Source: Drosophila persimilis
Lineage: Eukaryota; Arthropoda; Insecta; Diptera; Drosophilidae
DNA length: 64,000 nt
Assembly: GCF_003286085.1 (NCBI RefSeq)
Contig: NW_020825288.1
Location: forward strand, 5,084,001-5,148,000
Direction: 5' to 3'
Below the pieces are notes generated by a model. That model saw nothing but the letters and a program-made list of their open reading frames with translations. It was not told the origin of the DNA and made no database searches. The translations under genes were made by a program, and so were the position numbers. Positions within the stretch are counted from its first letter, which is position 1. Each line of letters opens with the position of its first letter. Below, one piece after another: positions 11,101 to 23,654 of this stretch.

Positions 11101-14100
11101 TACGTATCCGTGTGCGGTCTACTCTGGGGTTCGGTCGTAAATTGCACCTCCTTTGGATCGAAAACGTAGCCGACCCTCGTAAACGCCTCAATATGTTGGT
11201 CGTTTGGCCGAATGCCCCGCAAAATTGTGCCACCATTCATGCATTAAATATGCAGCAATCTAATTGCTAAGCTTTGCTCCCAGACCCATCCAGAAAGAAG
11301 CCTCAATGCCGCCGCCCTTATCCGAATTTCCCCAGTGGAGTGACCACTGGATTTGCTTGCTTCATTAAGAAGAGCCGGACTCGGACTGGGACTAGGACTC
11401 CGGACTGTCTGCCGTTGACAGCAGCCAAAAGTTGTTTAATGCCAAAAATCCCACTCTTGGCTCTTTGGGCTCTCGGCTCGCATCGCTGGCCACATGGCTA
11501 GTGTTCCAACTGTCCAACTGTCGGCCCAACTGCTATGATGGCTACTTGGGGATGGTGTGGGGGGTAGGGGGTCCTAGGATCATGTGCTTAAATACTTAAG
11601 CCCACAAAAGTATGCTATGAAATTTGCTTGAAATGAGATTTGTTTCCCCAGGCCACAAAATGGTCAGCAATGGTTGTTATCCTTAATTCCCAGGCCCTGG
11701 CCTGAATCTTTGCAAATGAATGAGATAATTGCCGAGGATTTGCAGGGGGGGAGGGGAGCTTAATAATTCATACAGACACGTTAAACCCTCTGAACCACCT
11801 ATGCCATACACGTACATGCATGCCTGTACGTTTCTTGAAAAGAATCCCACTGCCACTTAGCCCCGGGGTGAAGTCTGGTTTTGGCTGGTTTTTGATGCGA
11901 AAGTTGGATGAATTATAATGTTCTATCCTCCCCGGTGCCCCAGTCCACCAGTCCCCCACCAGCCCCCCACATGCCACTCCAATCGCCGCAATAATTGCAT
12001 GCGACAATGGATGCATGCCACTAGGTGGAGGCAATCTTTCTAGCTCACTTGCCATATGCCGGTGCCCGACCTCGCTTACCATTTTCCTCCACGTGGCACA
12101 CACACACACACACACACACACAGAGCTCACACCTTCCGGTCTGAACTTTTATCACAAGCTGCACAAATTTCCCGGGAGCAAAAACATTGTTCAAGTTGCT
12201 AAAAAATAAGCACGTACGCGTTGCAAATGGCAATGCGCGTTGGAGTTGCGAAAATCCACTGCGAGAAAATGCCGACTGAATTGGAGATGATGAACTTTTG
12301 CTTTGGGAATGTGCAAGAACTATGATAAGGGGTTTAAAATGTGGGGAGAGTGAAACATAATACTCTAAACGAGATCTGAAATTGCCAGGTAAGATTATAT
12401 TTAAAGATTTGCTTTATAGGGCTATTTTCTGATGGATACTGCCTATAAAATACCAAGATATTCCATTAAAAACAAATAGATGCTTTGAGGTACGGTCTTG
12501 CGGAATACTGGTACTTTGTCTGTTCGTTAATGGGTAGCCGATTCGCTCCCAGAATGCAAAAACAATATACAAAGTCTCCACAGGTCTTCAGATTTCAACA
12601 ACAGTCTTTGGCGACGCGCAGAAGTCGGTCCTAAGATAGCAAAAACAATATATGTATGTTGCTTGGGAATTGTATAGTTTTTGCCTTGGAATACCTATTA
12701 TGGTTTTAATTTGTATCTACTTATAGATCCATAATCCCATCTACATTCACATAGAAATCTTTAACTCGGCTGTTTGGAGTCGTCTTTTTCTCCCAGTGTT
12801 TTTTGGTAATGTTGGGAGTTAAGTGGGTCTGTGGTTGGGGTCTGGGGTTTTGGGGCCTGGCAGCACGCGAGTGAAATATTTCAGCATAACGTAAGGTCAG
12901 TGCAACGTAACATCGCGTTACGTAACGAGACGGAACGGAAGGAAATGGCAAAATGCGGCCCTAAAGGGGAAGGGACCTGGGGATTGAAGGCAGGATTGGG
13001 ATTCCTACAGCGGTAGGGAGGGAGGTCGAGTGGCGCAAAAATATCTGTAAAAACAGCTTTTAGCGGCCACCATCCATCCATGTGTGTATTTATGCGAATG
13101 TCTATGGGTGTGTGCCTGGGTGGGGGTGTGGGATTGGGTTCACCGGCGACGTGCTCTGTAAAGCATTTCCGTTAGATCAGGGGATGTCTGGGTGGATGGA
13201 TGAATGGGTGATGCCCTGCGGTGGGGGTGTGGGGTGGTGCTGTGGATGGTTCCTCCTGTGGGAGGTGAGGCCAGGCTTTAAGTGCCATCGGCTTTGTTTG
13301 CAAGCCGCTGGCCTAGAAATATACTCGTAACGCAGTCATGGTAAATATATTTTTATAAAATTTCTATTGCTTTATTTTTATTTTTTCGTAGCCTCACGCT
13401 CTCACTCTGTCCCTCTGCTGTTGACATTTTGTGCCACGTTTTGCATTTCGAAAATGCTCCGTTTTCAGAGCATTTCGTGTGCGGAAACGGAAATGTGCTG
13501 CTAGCTGCTGACGCGCACTTGAACAGACCCCAAAAACGCCCTTCAACCCTCCACTCAATCCCTGGAGCTGATTGCTTGGCAGCATCCCTCCGACCGGCTC
13601 TCTGTCCTGCCTGCCTGCCACGCCCACTCATTGACAGTTGTCGAACGTTGTCGCCGTTCCATTGGCATTGCACTCTCCCCACCACCTCAAACCCTACTCT
13701 GCGCTGCCTTTATCGCATGCACATATTTTAATGTGCTGCCATTGCAAATCCCCAGGGCTTTGGCTGGTACAGTGGTAGCTCCCAAAAGAAGGAATACGAT
13801 GCGGAAAGAGCATAGCTAAGGACTTGGGTAAAGTATCTGGGAATGTATAGACCAGAACGAAGAAATATAGTCCGCTAGGAGAACAAGGTCTTAGATTTTT
13901 CGCGCTAGGATTCTTAGATGAATTCCTTCAGAGTCTGACTAAACTTTTTGGTACAGAAACCAGTCGGAACCTGTCTCTTTTTTCTCCTAATACTTGAAGC
14001 TTGAATCGCTATTGTGGCTCTAATTTTCCTTCCCATTCCCCTAGTTTTAACAAACTATTTAACAAGCTTGTTTCATATATTTTAAGTAGCTTTAAATCCT

Positions 14101-17100
14101 TTTGAAGTTGCCCTTAAATTGGCCTCCCACTGTAGACATTTGTCGTCTTACGCGCTTGACTTGGAGGATGCTCCCGGATCCGTGTTTGGCCCGACACGTT
14201 TGATTTTTTCCTTGAATGTGTACGCCTTGGATTGCCAGTCGAATCGAAGTGGAGTCGAGTCGAGTCGAGTCTATTCATTGGCATTCAGCGACTCCATTGT
14301 CAACTTGGTTGCAGCATTTGACTTGTGCCAGTGCAAATTTGGCAACGGCCATGTGACTGGCATGGCAATCCTACCTCATCCCCAGCTCGGGGGTCCTCCG
14401 GCTGCACATTTGCATTTTGCACTTCCGACAATAACCAGCAAATCATCAAATTGGTTGCCATTCGGGGTCCCGGGTTCTGGCTTCTGGCTTCTGGATCCTG
14501 GGTTCCGGGTTCGGGCTCTGGGCTCTGAGCTCTTCACCCCATCAAATGGCATTAATAATGAAATTGATCAAATTGTTGGGCAAACAGCTAAATTCCTTGG
14601 GACATGAACGTGCACCCCCCCAAACCCCCCTCCGGCTGCCATTGTTCTGGCCAGCCATAATGCCGGGCCATGGTTACGGCTCCGGCCATTGTGCCTCTTA
14701 TTATCCATGCCAGGCCGGGGCTTGTCCTGCGGCCTGTCTGTCGTCCCCTCATGTCATTGTTGTTCAGAGCTCTCTTTTCATTTCTATTATTGTTGTAGCT
14801 CCAAGAGGTATTCCGTCTGGAATCTCGGCCCTCAAACGCTGAACCTGCACAAATCTTTATTGCTTTTGAACTTAAGCAGCTCTCTTACAAATTCGATGAG
14901 AATGGACTGGAGTTTATTTCGTTCTGATAGAGCTGCTGGAATCTGGACTTTATTTCACTCAAACAATGGCGATTGCAGAGGCAGAGGGGCACAGGCCCAG
15001 GCACAGGTAGTAGTCCTTTTGCCTACCAATTAGAGGATCCCTCTCTCTCCGTTCAAGATTCTTAAATAAATTTCGTGTCCCGAAATCCTTTTGGAGATTT
15101 CCACACAGTTCTCTTAATCTTTTTCCCATTTCTTGCCTTAAACTTTCGTTGTTTCGTCGAACTCAACCCCCAGATGAGATTTTCCAACAATCAAGTCAAG
15201 ATTTTCTTCTTGTTTTCCTTGGCCTTTTTGGCCATGTTTTCTCTCTCTCTCTGTCTCTGTCTCTGTCTCATTTATTTGTATCTGCAAACAATTAAGTTAC
15301 TCTCGGTTTGGCCTGTGCCCCCATTCGTCGCTTGTATTTACTTTTTACACTGTTTTTCCCTGAGAGAAAAGTTGCACGAAACTTAAAAAAATAATCACAA
15401 ATACTAGGGCGGCAGCACGCACACACATACGACTATACGAGTGTACTCCTATATACGCAGAATCCCGGCAAGAAGTTAGTTGCTTGTTCAAATGCGATAA
15501 GAAAGTTTTTCAATAAATTTTGCACAGCAAGCTACTGGGGAAAACTTACGGACCCACCGGCCTCTCTGCCTGGGCGGGGGAGTGGGATTGGGCGGGGGGA
15601 GTGGCAGTGCCAGTGGCTGGGTGTTGTTCTAAGTCGGTAAGCTGGCGCCCCAGACAAAAGTCTCCTCTCTCTCTCTCTCTGTCGGTGTCTCGTCCTCTGA
15701 AACCCAATGCTAATGAGGATAGCCTGCTGAAGGTCAGCCATGGTCCATGGCATGGTCCTCTGTGTCCTGTGTGTTTGCTGATGGCGCATTAGCTTGGATT
15801 TTGATTTTCCAATGGATTTCCCAAGCACAAGTGGACCAGCGGACGAGAAAGGGAATTTCGCAGTGAAACGGTTAGCAATAAATAATAGAGCAAACTGCTA
15901 AAACATTGCCTGTGCTGCATACAAAATGAGATCGGAACTGGGGCTCTGGAACAGACCCCCATCCTCGCTGCTCTCGGCCCTCCCTCCGTTTGCTAATACG
16001 TTTAAGATGAGACGACAACATGTGCAACGCTTGCCGCCATCGACCCTGTTGACCCGAGCATAAATCTTCAGCCACTCGAACGCCAATGCACTTGCCATGG
16101 TCCTGGCTCTGGCTCGGGCTCTGGTCCTGGTCCTGGCTCTGGCCTCCACCCAGTCCCATTTGGAACTGCAGCCCTCTGGCTGCCACTCTGCGTCTGCTTT
16201 TTGCGCATTAAACTCACGTCGCTGGCCGGCTAGTTGGATGGCTGACAGCGTTTAAGCTGCCTGATTGCCAATAGTGGCAGTTAGTGTGCTCCCATCGATG
16301 CAACAGCAACAGCTAGCTGTCCAGGCGACAAACTGTTCGCCAGAACAAATGACTCGACAAGTTCCGGAATGACTTTGTGTATTCATAGCATGGAAATGGA
16401 GCTGCAGACTTGGCAACTCAATCATTACATCCCTTGGAGTGTCTTGTGTTCAATCAAGAATAAGTAGAGTGAAAGGGTACTTTCATGCCTTTCTAGTATT
16501 CACATTTCACTACATATTTTAGGAGAAGGTACACGGAAGGGGATTATCAGAAGTTGGATAGTCAAACGAAACCCAAAAGGAGCAGAGAAATCGATGACCA
16601 GTAAGAACGTTTTTGTCGAGGCACACATGTCATGTGTCTGGAAGGTAGAATACATTACCTACCATTTCCATTTCCATATAAGACTTGGCAATAATCAACT
16701 TTATCTGAGATGGTGGAACCTTTTTTGGCTGGGAAATATTCATTTGATAGTATCATTTGAAGGTTTTCCCTGCTATAGTTTCCCTCTCAATTATCGCTTC
16801 CAGTTAGTTCCATTTCCTTGAATTTTGTCGCCTGGCTATGCCATTGAACTATCCATTAAATTGTCGTTTTGTGCTGGCACTTCGCTGCGCTGGCCCGTGT
16901 GTCCGGTCCGGCCTTGTGCCTCATGCCACCCAAACCAATGGCTGGGAGCCGGAGCCAGTTATCAACGCATCTCATCGATGTGCAGGTCCGGCCTTTCCTT
17001 GCCCTTCCGTTCCTTTCCTGTCCTGTCCTTTCCTATCGACTCCAAATGATGTTCTGCTGGTTGGCCTGGACAACGCTGACACAACGATAACAAGTATGAG

Positions 17101-20100
17101 AACGTGTGCTCGGCTCAGACAGGGGATTTCCAAGTTATTTGCCGCAATCTCAGACACAAAGTTAAACATTTCATTCGGCCACAGCTTTCTTTAAACCGTT
17201 CCACCTCTCACTCTCACTTTCTCTGTCTCTCTTGTTGCAGAGTCTTGGATTCCCTTTGGTTTCGCTGTCGCGTGTGAACCGTACCTCCGCCGAGCTGCTG
17301 TACGTGAAAGGAGACCCCTGTCCCACGGACAAGAAGACGGAGCTGTCCACACGCATCCTGTTCAACTGTAATATGCGTGCGGGTCGTGTAAGTAGTGCCA
17401 AAGGACCAGAGAGCGGCATTTCGCTATTTGGCATCGGCATTTGATCTGCCATCCTGCCCGCCATTTGTGGCCGAGGTCCGATGGCGTTTGCTCTTCAGCA
17501 AATTGCTTTTATGTGCCTCCACTGGCTCTCGCCCACCATTCTGACGACTGTTTTCTCCTCCTCCTCCTCCTTCGCCATTTAGGGGCAACCCGTTCTCCGT
17601 TCGATTGAGGACTGTGCCTATGACTTTGAGTGGGAAACGAATGTCTTTTGCCCGCCGCACGAGTGCACTGTCAGTGCGGAGACCTGCGACCTGGTGCACG
17701 ACGAGCTGGGCCACCGATTCAACTTCAAGAGTGCACCATTTACCAAGGACGGCAAGATCGAGGTGAGTGGATGATTATAGAGCCGGTCGTCTCAAGTGCC
17801 TGTTCCATAATCGATGTCTGCTCTCCCCCTGCAGGTGGACTACAACAACACCAAGATGTCGCTGGATCTATGCGGACAGCATCGCAAGGCCATGACGGAC
17901 TATTCTCAGGCGCTGGTCAACATATTCTTCACACACGATGCCCCTCATTGTGGCAAGGAAGGTGAGCCGGAGTATGGAGATGGACTGTGGCTACCGGGAA
18001 GGGGGTGGGTCAACGGATAATTCGATTTACATATCCTGGCACTTTGTTCTTGCTCAAGAGTACCCCGAGAGCTGGAGAGAACGTTGTCGCTTGTCGCTTC
18101 CGTTTCCGTTTCCGCTTCCCCTTCCGCTGGCGCAACACGCGCATTGCCGCCATTTTGTATGCCTTTCTTTATCTGATTTTCAACTTTTTCGTGGGTCTTG
18201 TACAAGCACCGCTCCTCCGTGGGTTGTTTTTGCCTGTGAAAATAGGAAAATCGCATTAGAATTGGCGCACAGCCCAATGCACTTTCTTCGCGCTTATCCC
18301 TTCGCTCCGCTGCCCTGCTCGTCCCTTCTGGCATTTTATCGCGTCATTTTTGTCGCTGGTATTTTTTTTATTGCCTCCACTACTATGTTGGAGCCGCCCG
18401 AGCGTCGTGTTTTTTGCAACTACGACTCTTTTTCGGAGCTGCTTCTTTTCTAGTTGTTTGCCTTTTAACTAAGATTCTTTTTGTCTGTCTGCGGTGGAAA
18501 TAAAAAGGGAGCAAAACGTTTGAAATTATAAAAAAAAAACAAGTGAGAAGCGAGCCATACGGGTATCACAGATTTTGATACCCTTTAAGAACGAGTGCTA
18601 CTATTTGAATAGTGTTGGTCGAAGGTATGTTGAGGCCTGGCCTAACGAATGGCTTGGGCTTGGAAATGTCTTTATAAATAGAGGGTTTTGTAATTTTTAA
18701 AAATAATTTCCTCAGAATCAAGCAAATAATTCGCATATGATTTAAATTCTCGACCAAATTCTGTCTGCTTCAAAAATTAATTCTAGTCTGAGGTTTATCC
18801 AGGTTTTTGTAAGAATTAAAAGACTAAATTGCTTGCTATCCAAATAAATATTTATAAATCCTACTTTCATAGGCCAAAAACTCTTAGTCTTCCGCGTAGC
18901 CAAAATCTGTTTAAAACCAAAATACCCTCCTGCCAGAGTGTTAAAAGTAGCAAACGGAGAAAAAAACTGTCTACGAGATAATGCGGTAAAATAATCTTGC
19001 TGCACTTGAGAATATCTCTGGTGTTTTTTTGGTATTTTTTTTTACGCTCTTCAGGGGGTTTTCCGGTTTTTGCCTGTTTTTTTTTTGTGTGTGTGATGAT
19101 GTGATACTCTTGCATGAATATTTAATGCATGCAGAGTGGTGAACAGAGTGGAGAACAGAAACAGACAGACAGACAAAACGTGGGTGAGTGGCTCAGTTCT
19201 GGGACTGGCTCCTTCCCTGCCTGGAGCCTGCCTTATATGGGGCACAATGATTTTTATTCGACCCATTGCATGGCACTTAAAACTTTGCCATTAAAACGCA
19301 AAACTTTTTGTTTTGACAAATAAAACTGACGACGATTTAATTATGACACATTTTCTGGCACTGGCACTGTCTCTGCCGCCTGCCTCCTCCTGGGGCATAA
19401 AATGAAATTATTTTAAAACTCTGTTGGCCACAGAAATTGTGTGTCTTTTTTTTGGCCATTCCATTGTTTGAGAGCACAATGCGCAATCTGCAAGCGATCA
19501 GACAATTTTAATGTGCGGCACAGTGACAGGCGTTAGCAGATACCAGGAATGTTTCCGAAACAGTTCGAGTTGGAACGGGTGATGCGACGTCGAGGATTGG
19601 GGCTGTGTGTAGGCCTTGGGTGCCGTGCCTGTGGATTGCTGCGGAGGAGTGTGCCGCCCAAATCCCATCGAGTTGTTGGCGTGCAGATTTTGTGTGGCTT
19701 TGCGACTCTGGATCCCTTTCCACACACACAAACACACACACACACATTTCATGCTGAGCATTTGACCGACAAGAGTGGCAGCCTGACCCTCTAGGAGGAG
19801 GAGGAGGAGGTGGAGAGGCCAGAGCACAGCCCGGAACGTAACCGGACCGTACAGCTTTTGTTTCTGTGTCTGTGGTGATAATTATTTTTGGCTTTTATGC
19901 GATAACTTGTGCGGTGTCCAGGCCCCCAAAAGCCACTTTTGAGCCTCTCCTATCATTTGAAATTTTGATAAGGATACAACGTTGATGGTTTGTGGTCCGG
20001 GGCTGCCAGCCCTGGCCATATCCTTCTGTCTGGGCAATTAAAACGGAATGAACCGAGGCTTGGATTTGCTCGTGGGTCTGTCTGTATTTTATTAGGGTTA

Positions 20101-23100
20101 AGATTGTTGCGACTGTGGGTTCATTTGAACTAATTAAAGTGATTTTTTGTTTGGCGACTAATGTACATTATCTTCACTTCCAGGCACGATGAATGTCCAG
20201 ACCCGCTTGATATGCAGCAACGAGACGCAGAGTTCCAGCACCATTTCGAGTGTAAGTAGGGGCTCATCCGCTCATCCGATTGAAGCAGCAAACATCACAT
20301 CTCGGCGGCTTATCCCCGCCTTCCGCAAAGGATTACACACAAAGCGTAGCATACTTTTCCGAGCCCTGCCAAATGCGCATCAAAGAAAACGCGGGCGGTG
20401 CCCTAAACAACAATGGAAAGAGATCCTGTACATTTTTTTTTCGTTTTTGCATATATATATATGTATTCTCTGTCCTTTTGCTGTTGTTGTGGTTGTGTCT
20501 TGGAGCTCCCTTTCTCAAAGTCTTGCCACAAGGCAAGGGCCTGGGCTTCAAAGTGAAAATGTAAGAAATATGTGTGCGGAAAAGGGCAACCAGGGACCAA
20601 CCAGGGTGCTACAGTGGGTCCTGGGTGGAAAGCAAAACGTGGCAGGTGTCCTTTGTTATGCTTACCACTTGGCAATCGGCTTTGCTTCGTGCTTCTGCTC
20701 AGGCTTGTACTGCGGCTCCAGGGTCCTGCTTCCACTTTTGCTCCTCCTCCTGCAGCTGCTCCTGGGCATACTCCTGCTGCAGTCCTTTTTGCTCCCCCCA
20801 CCCCCCCTCTTTCGAATTGTTTCCACCGGGAGTCCGTGCGGCTTTGTGCTTTGCGGCCTCGATGTCATTTCCTTTTTTGTTTTTGTTTTTGCGGTTCGCT
20901 TTGCATGCTTGCCTCTTGCCTCTTGCCTGTTGTCTATTGCTTTCGCATAGCTCTTCCCCCCATCGCAGGGGATGGGGCTTTTGTTTCTTTGGTCCGCTTG
21001 TTTGCGGGGTGTCGGGTGTGGTTGCCACCTAAGCCTTTGTTTCCATAACAACTGCAGCAGTCTGAAATTCAGGTGGCCAACAGATCAGGCACTCTTCGCC
21101 TTTGCATTGCTCCAATTTATTGGCCAGGTGGCTGCCACTAACACTGGCCTCCTGCTGATCTTCTGGCGTGCGATTAGGAAATGATTGTGATGCCAACAGG
21201 CGGCAGTCGGTAGTCGACAGGAGCTGAAATTTAATTACAAACCAACCTACAAGCTGCAACCTTTTCTCCAGCACATGCACACATACTCGTCGTAATATAA
21301 TTAAGTTGCATTCGCCTGCAGCACTTTGACTAATGACCAGGGCTATGACTCTGACTTTGCTGTGGTCCTGCTGCTGCTGTTGCTGGCAGGACCCACCTTC
21401 AGCATCATTAGCATGCCCATATGCATATGCATGTGGGTGTGGGTGTGTATGTGGGTGTGGGAGAGCTCTGGAAGTTCTCTCTTTAAGCTAATTAATATTT
21501 GTTTGCTTTGCTTATACGACAATTAACCGCAGGTACGAGTAGCTGGCGCCCCCATGCCGGGCACAATGCATCGCAATTAGTGGCAAAGGGCCCCAAACGG
21601 TTGCATTATAGCCCGTTTCCCCGAAAAATGTATCGCAATTAGTGCTTGAGGTTGCACCGTCCCCATGCCACCCATTCAACCCATATCATCTAACCGCATT
21701 GTAGTCCATTACCCCAAAAATTGCCAGAGGAATCAGGGCTGATTGAAAACATTTACCAAAATGCCAGACTACCAGACTGCCAGATTGCCAGAGTGTTGTG
21801 TAGGTCGATAGTTTTATATTTCGTTCCCAGAGCTGCCGCCTCCCATCGACCGGGCGGCACTCTCTGCCTTCTGTTTGGGTTTCGATTTTGCATTTGTGGC
21901 ACCCAGGCAATTGACCCAAATTTAAACCAAGCTGCAAGCTGTTTGCCACCTCTGACAAACATTTCCAAATCGAATTGCCAACGGGGCCAGTGCGATGTCT
22001 GTCAATGAGGGGAGGCACAGGCACGTCCGCTGTCTGCTGCTGCTGAATCTGTGCTAATTTGGTTTGAATATTATTTGTTGCCTACTGGAAAATCGCACTA
22101 AATCAACAGGTTAAGCCAAACAGGATGCTTCTAGCTGGTATTTAAGGAAGGAAACGGGGGAAAAAACTAAAACTCAAACATCTCAAAGCGAAAACAACAC
22201 GCCCAGCACGTTTTAATCCTTGAACTGTAGAGCGGAAAATAACACTCTCCAGGATATAGTATATATGTACGAGTATATCCCTTGCACGACAACTATTGGC
22301 CAGCAACAACAAGTAAAATAGGAGGCAACATGGCGACGACGCTGTAGGAAAATTAGCGATTCAATGAAATGGGATTTTAAATGGCTGCAAACTTTTTAAT
22401 GCGTCGTCGTTGGGAGGGAGTCGTCGTCGTCCTGCGCTCCACTGCCTCACCATCCGTTCTATACACTGCAATGGCTGCAGGAGCTGTGTTTCTCCTTGTG
22501 GACATGTTCGTGTCTGGCGCGGCGCCTCGCCGTGACGGGAAAGTTTCCCCCAGTTGGTTGGCGAGCGGGCTAGCTGTTCGTCTGGCTGGCTGGCTGGCTG
22601 GCTGTCGTTTTTGCCACTTTCAGTTGCCAGTTGCAGCTGCAGTTTCGGGCCGCAAAAGTTTTTAAATTATGCGCACATTTGCCGTTTCATTCTGCCCGCT
22701 GGAGCGCTGGTCGCGCCGGAAATGGTCTTTGGGTGAAAGTGTTACAACAGGACGAAGGAGGAAGGAGGAAGGGCCTGGGTGGCCGGAAACAAGTTGCGAG
22801 CAGTTGTTGCGCCACAAATTTGCGCCACGATGGGCAGCTGACTGGGGCTGGGTCCACCCGTATTTTACTTGGGAATTTATGCCCTCCGCCATATCAATTT
22901 ATTTATTTATTTTCTTTTGCTCTTAATGAAGAAAGTTTCTAATTACAAGAATCCGTTTTCGTTTTCTTACAGGACCAGCAATGCAATTTGCTTTATGTAC
23001 AGCGCACGCCGAGCATCTGCCAGTTCCTGGCCCTCAGTGTGCCCCAGCAGGATGCCGGAGGTGGCAGCAGCAGCAGCAGCAGTAGCAGCAGTAGCAGCAG

Positions 23101-23654
23101 CAGCAGCTCGAGCAGCAGTAGTACTACTACCAGTACCACGACCCAAGCATCGCCAGCGGGTAAGCCAACCAAGGCAGCCACGCCAGCAGCCACGCCAGCA
23201 GCCACGTCGACAACGACAACAACAGCTGGCAGCGAGCCGGCGGCTGCTCCCATCGGGCCAACGGCCTCCGTGGGCAGTAAGTGCAACGCAAAACTGCTGG
23301 CCAACAGATCTCTTTGCCTGGCATCTGTCACTTGTAACGCTTATGTTTCTATTTTACAGCCATCCTGGCGGCCATTCTGTCGGTGACATTCTGCGTGACG
23401 TGCCTGGGACTGTTCGCCTTTTCGCCGGCGCGAAGGCATCGCGTGCGTCGCCTCTTCCGGCGCAGCAACTCCGCCGTCAGATATTCCAGAGTAAGTGAAC
23501 GGTCATGGCCGTGGAAACAGCACTCAAAGAGCTAATGTCTCGCCTCTACTCTCCTGCCCCGTCTCGCCTGCAGGTACAGTCGAACGAAGAGGCCAATCTG
23601 CTGCTGGAGCCCAATGGCGAGTTTACCGAAAGCGATGATGACATGCTGCTTTAG
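2131..23654 (+). CDS. Lerp: Lysosomal enzyme receptor protein (CIMR-repeat receptor), 17 coding exons
   Basis: Coding exons read by hand: 2131-2181, 2241-2327, 2618-2834, 2894-3057, 3118-3401, 3470-3617, 3677-3798, 3862-3974, 10190-10677, 10869-10982, 17241-17387, 17583-17762, 17835-17961, 20184-20251, 22973-23276, 23360-23490, 23574-23654. All junctions are GT-AG and the phases agree, giving 2826 nt and 941 residues. An in-frame TAG lies 12 nt before the ATG. Met20 in exon 2 is another possible start, just before the hydrophobic signal segment (residues ~27-38). About five cysteine-rich CIMR-type repeats follow (~47-800), with recurring FxFNVC/FLINVC and YETPLAC-like motifs. Next come a Ser/Thr stalk (~800-870), one membrane span (~872-892), and a basic tail ending DDDMLL. 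The protein sorts lysosomal enzymes at the trans-Golgi. DDMLL fits the DxxLL signal bound by GGA adaptors, and Drosophila LERP is reported to bind GGAs without needing mannose 6-phosphate. Repeat borders are approximate. Confidence 0.93.
3975..5733 (+). other. Lerp intron 8, proximal part
   Basis: The intron opens with GTAAGT at 3975 and closes with CAG at 10187-10189. This part has no coding sequence. It contains an (AC)n microsatellite at about 5093-5114 and a 12-bp GGCCCTGGCTCT tandem at about 5290-5336. The rest is mixed-composition intron DNA. Confidence 0.75.
5290..5336. repeat. Tandem GGCCCTGGCTCT-type minisatellite
   Basis: About four copies of a 12-bp unit alternate GGCCCT and GGCTCT. 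Similar GGCTCT/GGTCCT hexamer runs occur at 14470-14530 and 16095-16145 in other Lerp introns. Confidence 0.6.
5734..5739 (-). terminator. Polyadenylation signal of the nested gene
   Basis: The minus-strand AATAAA begins only 9 nt after the TAA stop of the nested gene, implying a very short 3' UTR. It supports a separate transcription unit inside the Lerp intron. Confidence 0.55.
5748..6395 (-). CDS. Nested gene in Lerp intron 8: unrecognised basic 193-aa protein
   Basis: There are two coding exons on the strand opposite Lerp, 6395-6308 and 6241-5748, and the reading frame is continuous across the junction. The start chosen is ATG at 6395-6393 (MSEALSKR...), 13 nt after a likely acceptor at 6409. 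The intron would run 6307-6242 (66 nt), with donor GCAAGT, a CTAAC branch-like sequence and acceptor CACAG. The only GT donor in frame (6286) would leave a 45-nt intron, short for a fly. The protein is basic and Gln/Lys/Ser-rich. It has a KRAYKRRKS cluster and a more conserved-looking acidic/aromatic stretch near the end (TPEQRQLANDAAYWEEEL). No signal peptide, membrane span or catalytic motif is visible. A nuclear role is a guess only. Support is two compatible exons, 5' UTR splice signals and a poly(A) signal. I do not recognise the family. Confidence 0.68.
6396..6540 (-). promoter_or_regulatory. 5' UTR, leader intron and promoter region of the nested gene
   Basis: Reading the minus strand, TTTCG|GTGAGT gives a donor at 6462 and CTATAACAG an acceptor ending at 6409. 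They define a 54-nt leader intron just before the ATG at 6395. Transcription should start upstream of 6462; no TATA box is obvious. Confidence 0.5.
6541..10189 (+). other. Lerp intron 8, distal part
   Basis: No coding sequence is supported. 6780-7620 is AT-rich, with short repeats of TAATAGTCTA. (CCAGAA)n lies at about 7848-7872, a C12 tract at 8410-8421, and a GTCC run near 9225-9240. The sequence ACAAGCAG recurs at about 8770-8880. A (GA)n stretch sits near 9549-9562. The intron ends in a standard polypyrimidine tract and CAG at 10187-10189. Confidence 0.7.
8410..8421. repeat. Homopolymer C12
   Basis: This uninterrupted cytosine run lies in the Lerp intron. Length calls in such runs are error-prone, so small indels here may be technical. 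Confidence 0.8.
10983..17240 (+). other. Lerp intron 10 (6.3 kb)
   Basis: The intron runs from GTAAGT at 10983 to TTGTTGCAG at 17240. No gene is supported on either strand. Contents are a (CA)n at 12097-12122, CT/GA tracts near 15240-15265 and 15663-15685, GGCTCT-type hexamer runs at 14470-14530 and 16095-16145, and GAGTC pentamers near 14255-14272. Two AT-rich stretches (12240-12720, 16430-16800) show nothing I can identify. Confidence 0.72.
12097..12122. repeat. (CA)13 microsatellite
   Basis: Uninterrupted CA dinucleotide run of 26 bp in Lerp intron 10. Confidence 0.9.
17962..20183 (+). other. Lerp intron 13 (2.2 kb)
   Basis: The intron lies between GTGAGC at 17962 and TTCCAG at 20183. 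It holds a 7-bp inverted repeat GGGTATC/GATACCC at 18561-18583, an AT-rich segment (18480-19120), and a CA-rich microsatellite at 19721-19746. No coding sequence is supported. Confidence 0.72.
19721..19746. repeat. (CA)n microsatellite with one interruption
   Basis: CA run interrupted by a single AA at 19731, in Lerp intron 13. Confidence 0.85.
20252..22972 (+). other. Lerp intron 14 (2.7 kb)
   Basis: The intron lies between GTAAGT at 20252 and CTTACAG at 22972. A long frame runs from exon 14 into this intron, but it has low-complexity Leu/Cys-rich composition and does not continue the CIMR fold. A (CTGG)n repeat lies at 22582-22604. Nothing else is identified. Confidence 0.72.
22582..22604. 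repeat. (CTGG)n tetranucleotide repeat
   Basis: About six perfect CTGG units in Lerp intron 14. Confidence 0.85.
23065..23121 (+). repeat. Coding Ser-codon repeat in Lerp stalk
   Basis: About 19 consecutive serine codons, mostly AGC with scattered AGT and one TCG, lie inside exon 15 of Lerp. They are followed by Thr/Ser-rich sequence and ATPAATPAA-type repeats. The segment lies between the last cysteine-rich repeat and the membrane span, where an O-glycosylated spacer is plausible. Mixed codons suggest the tract is retained and not freshly expanded. Confidence 0.85.

Noticed and set aside
20189-20950. 253-codon frame starting in Lerp exon 14
   Set aside because: It depends on reading through a good GTAAGT donor into intron 14. 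The extension is low-complexity Leu/Cys sequence.
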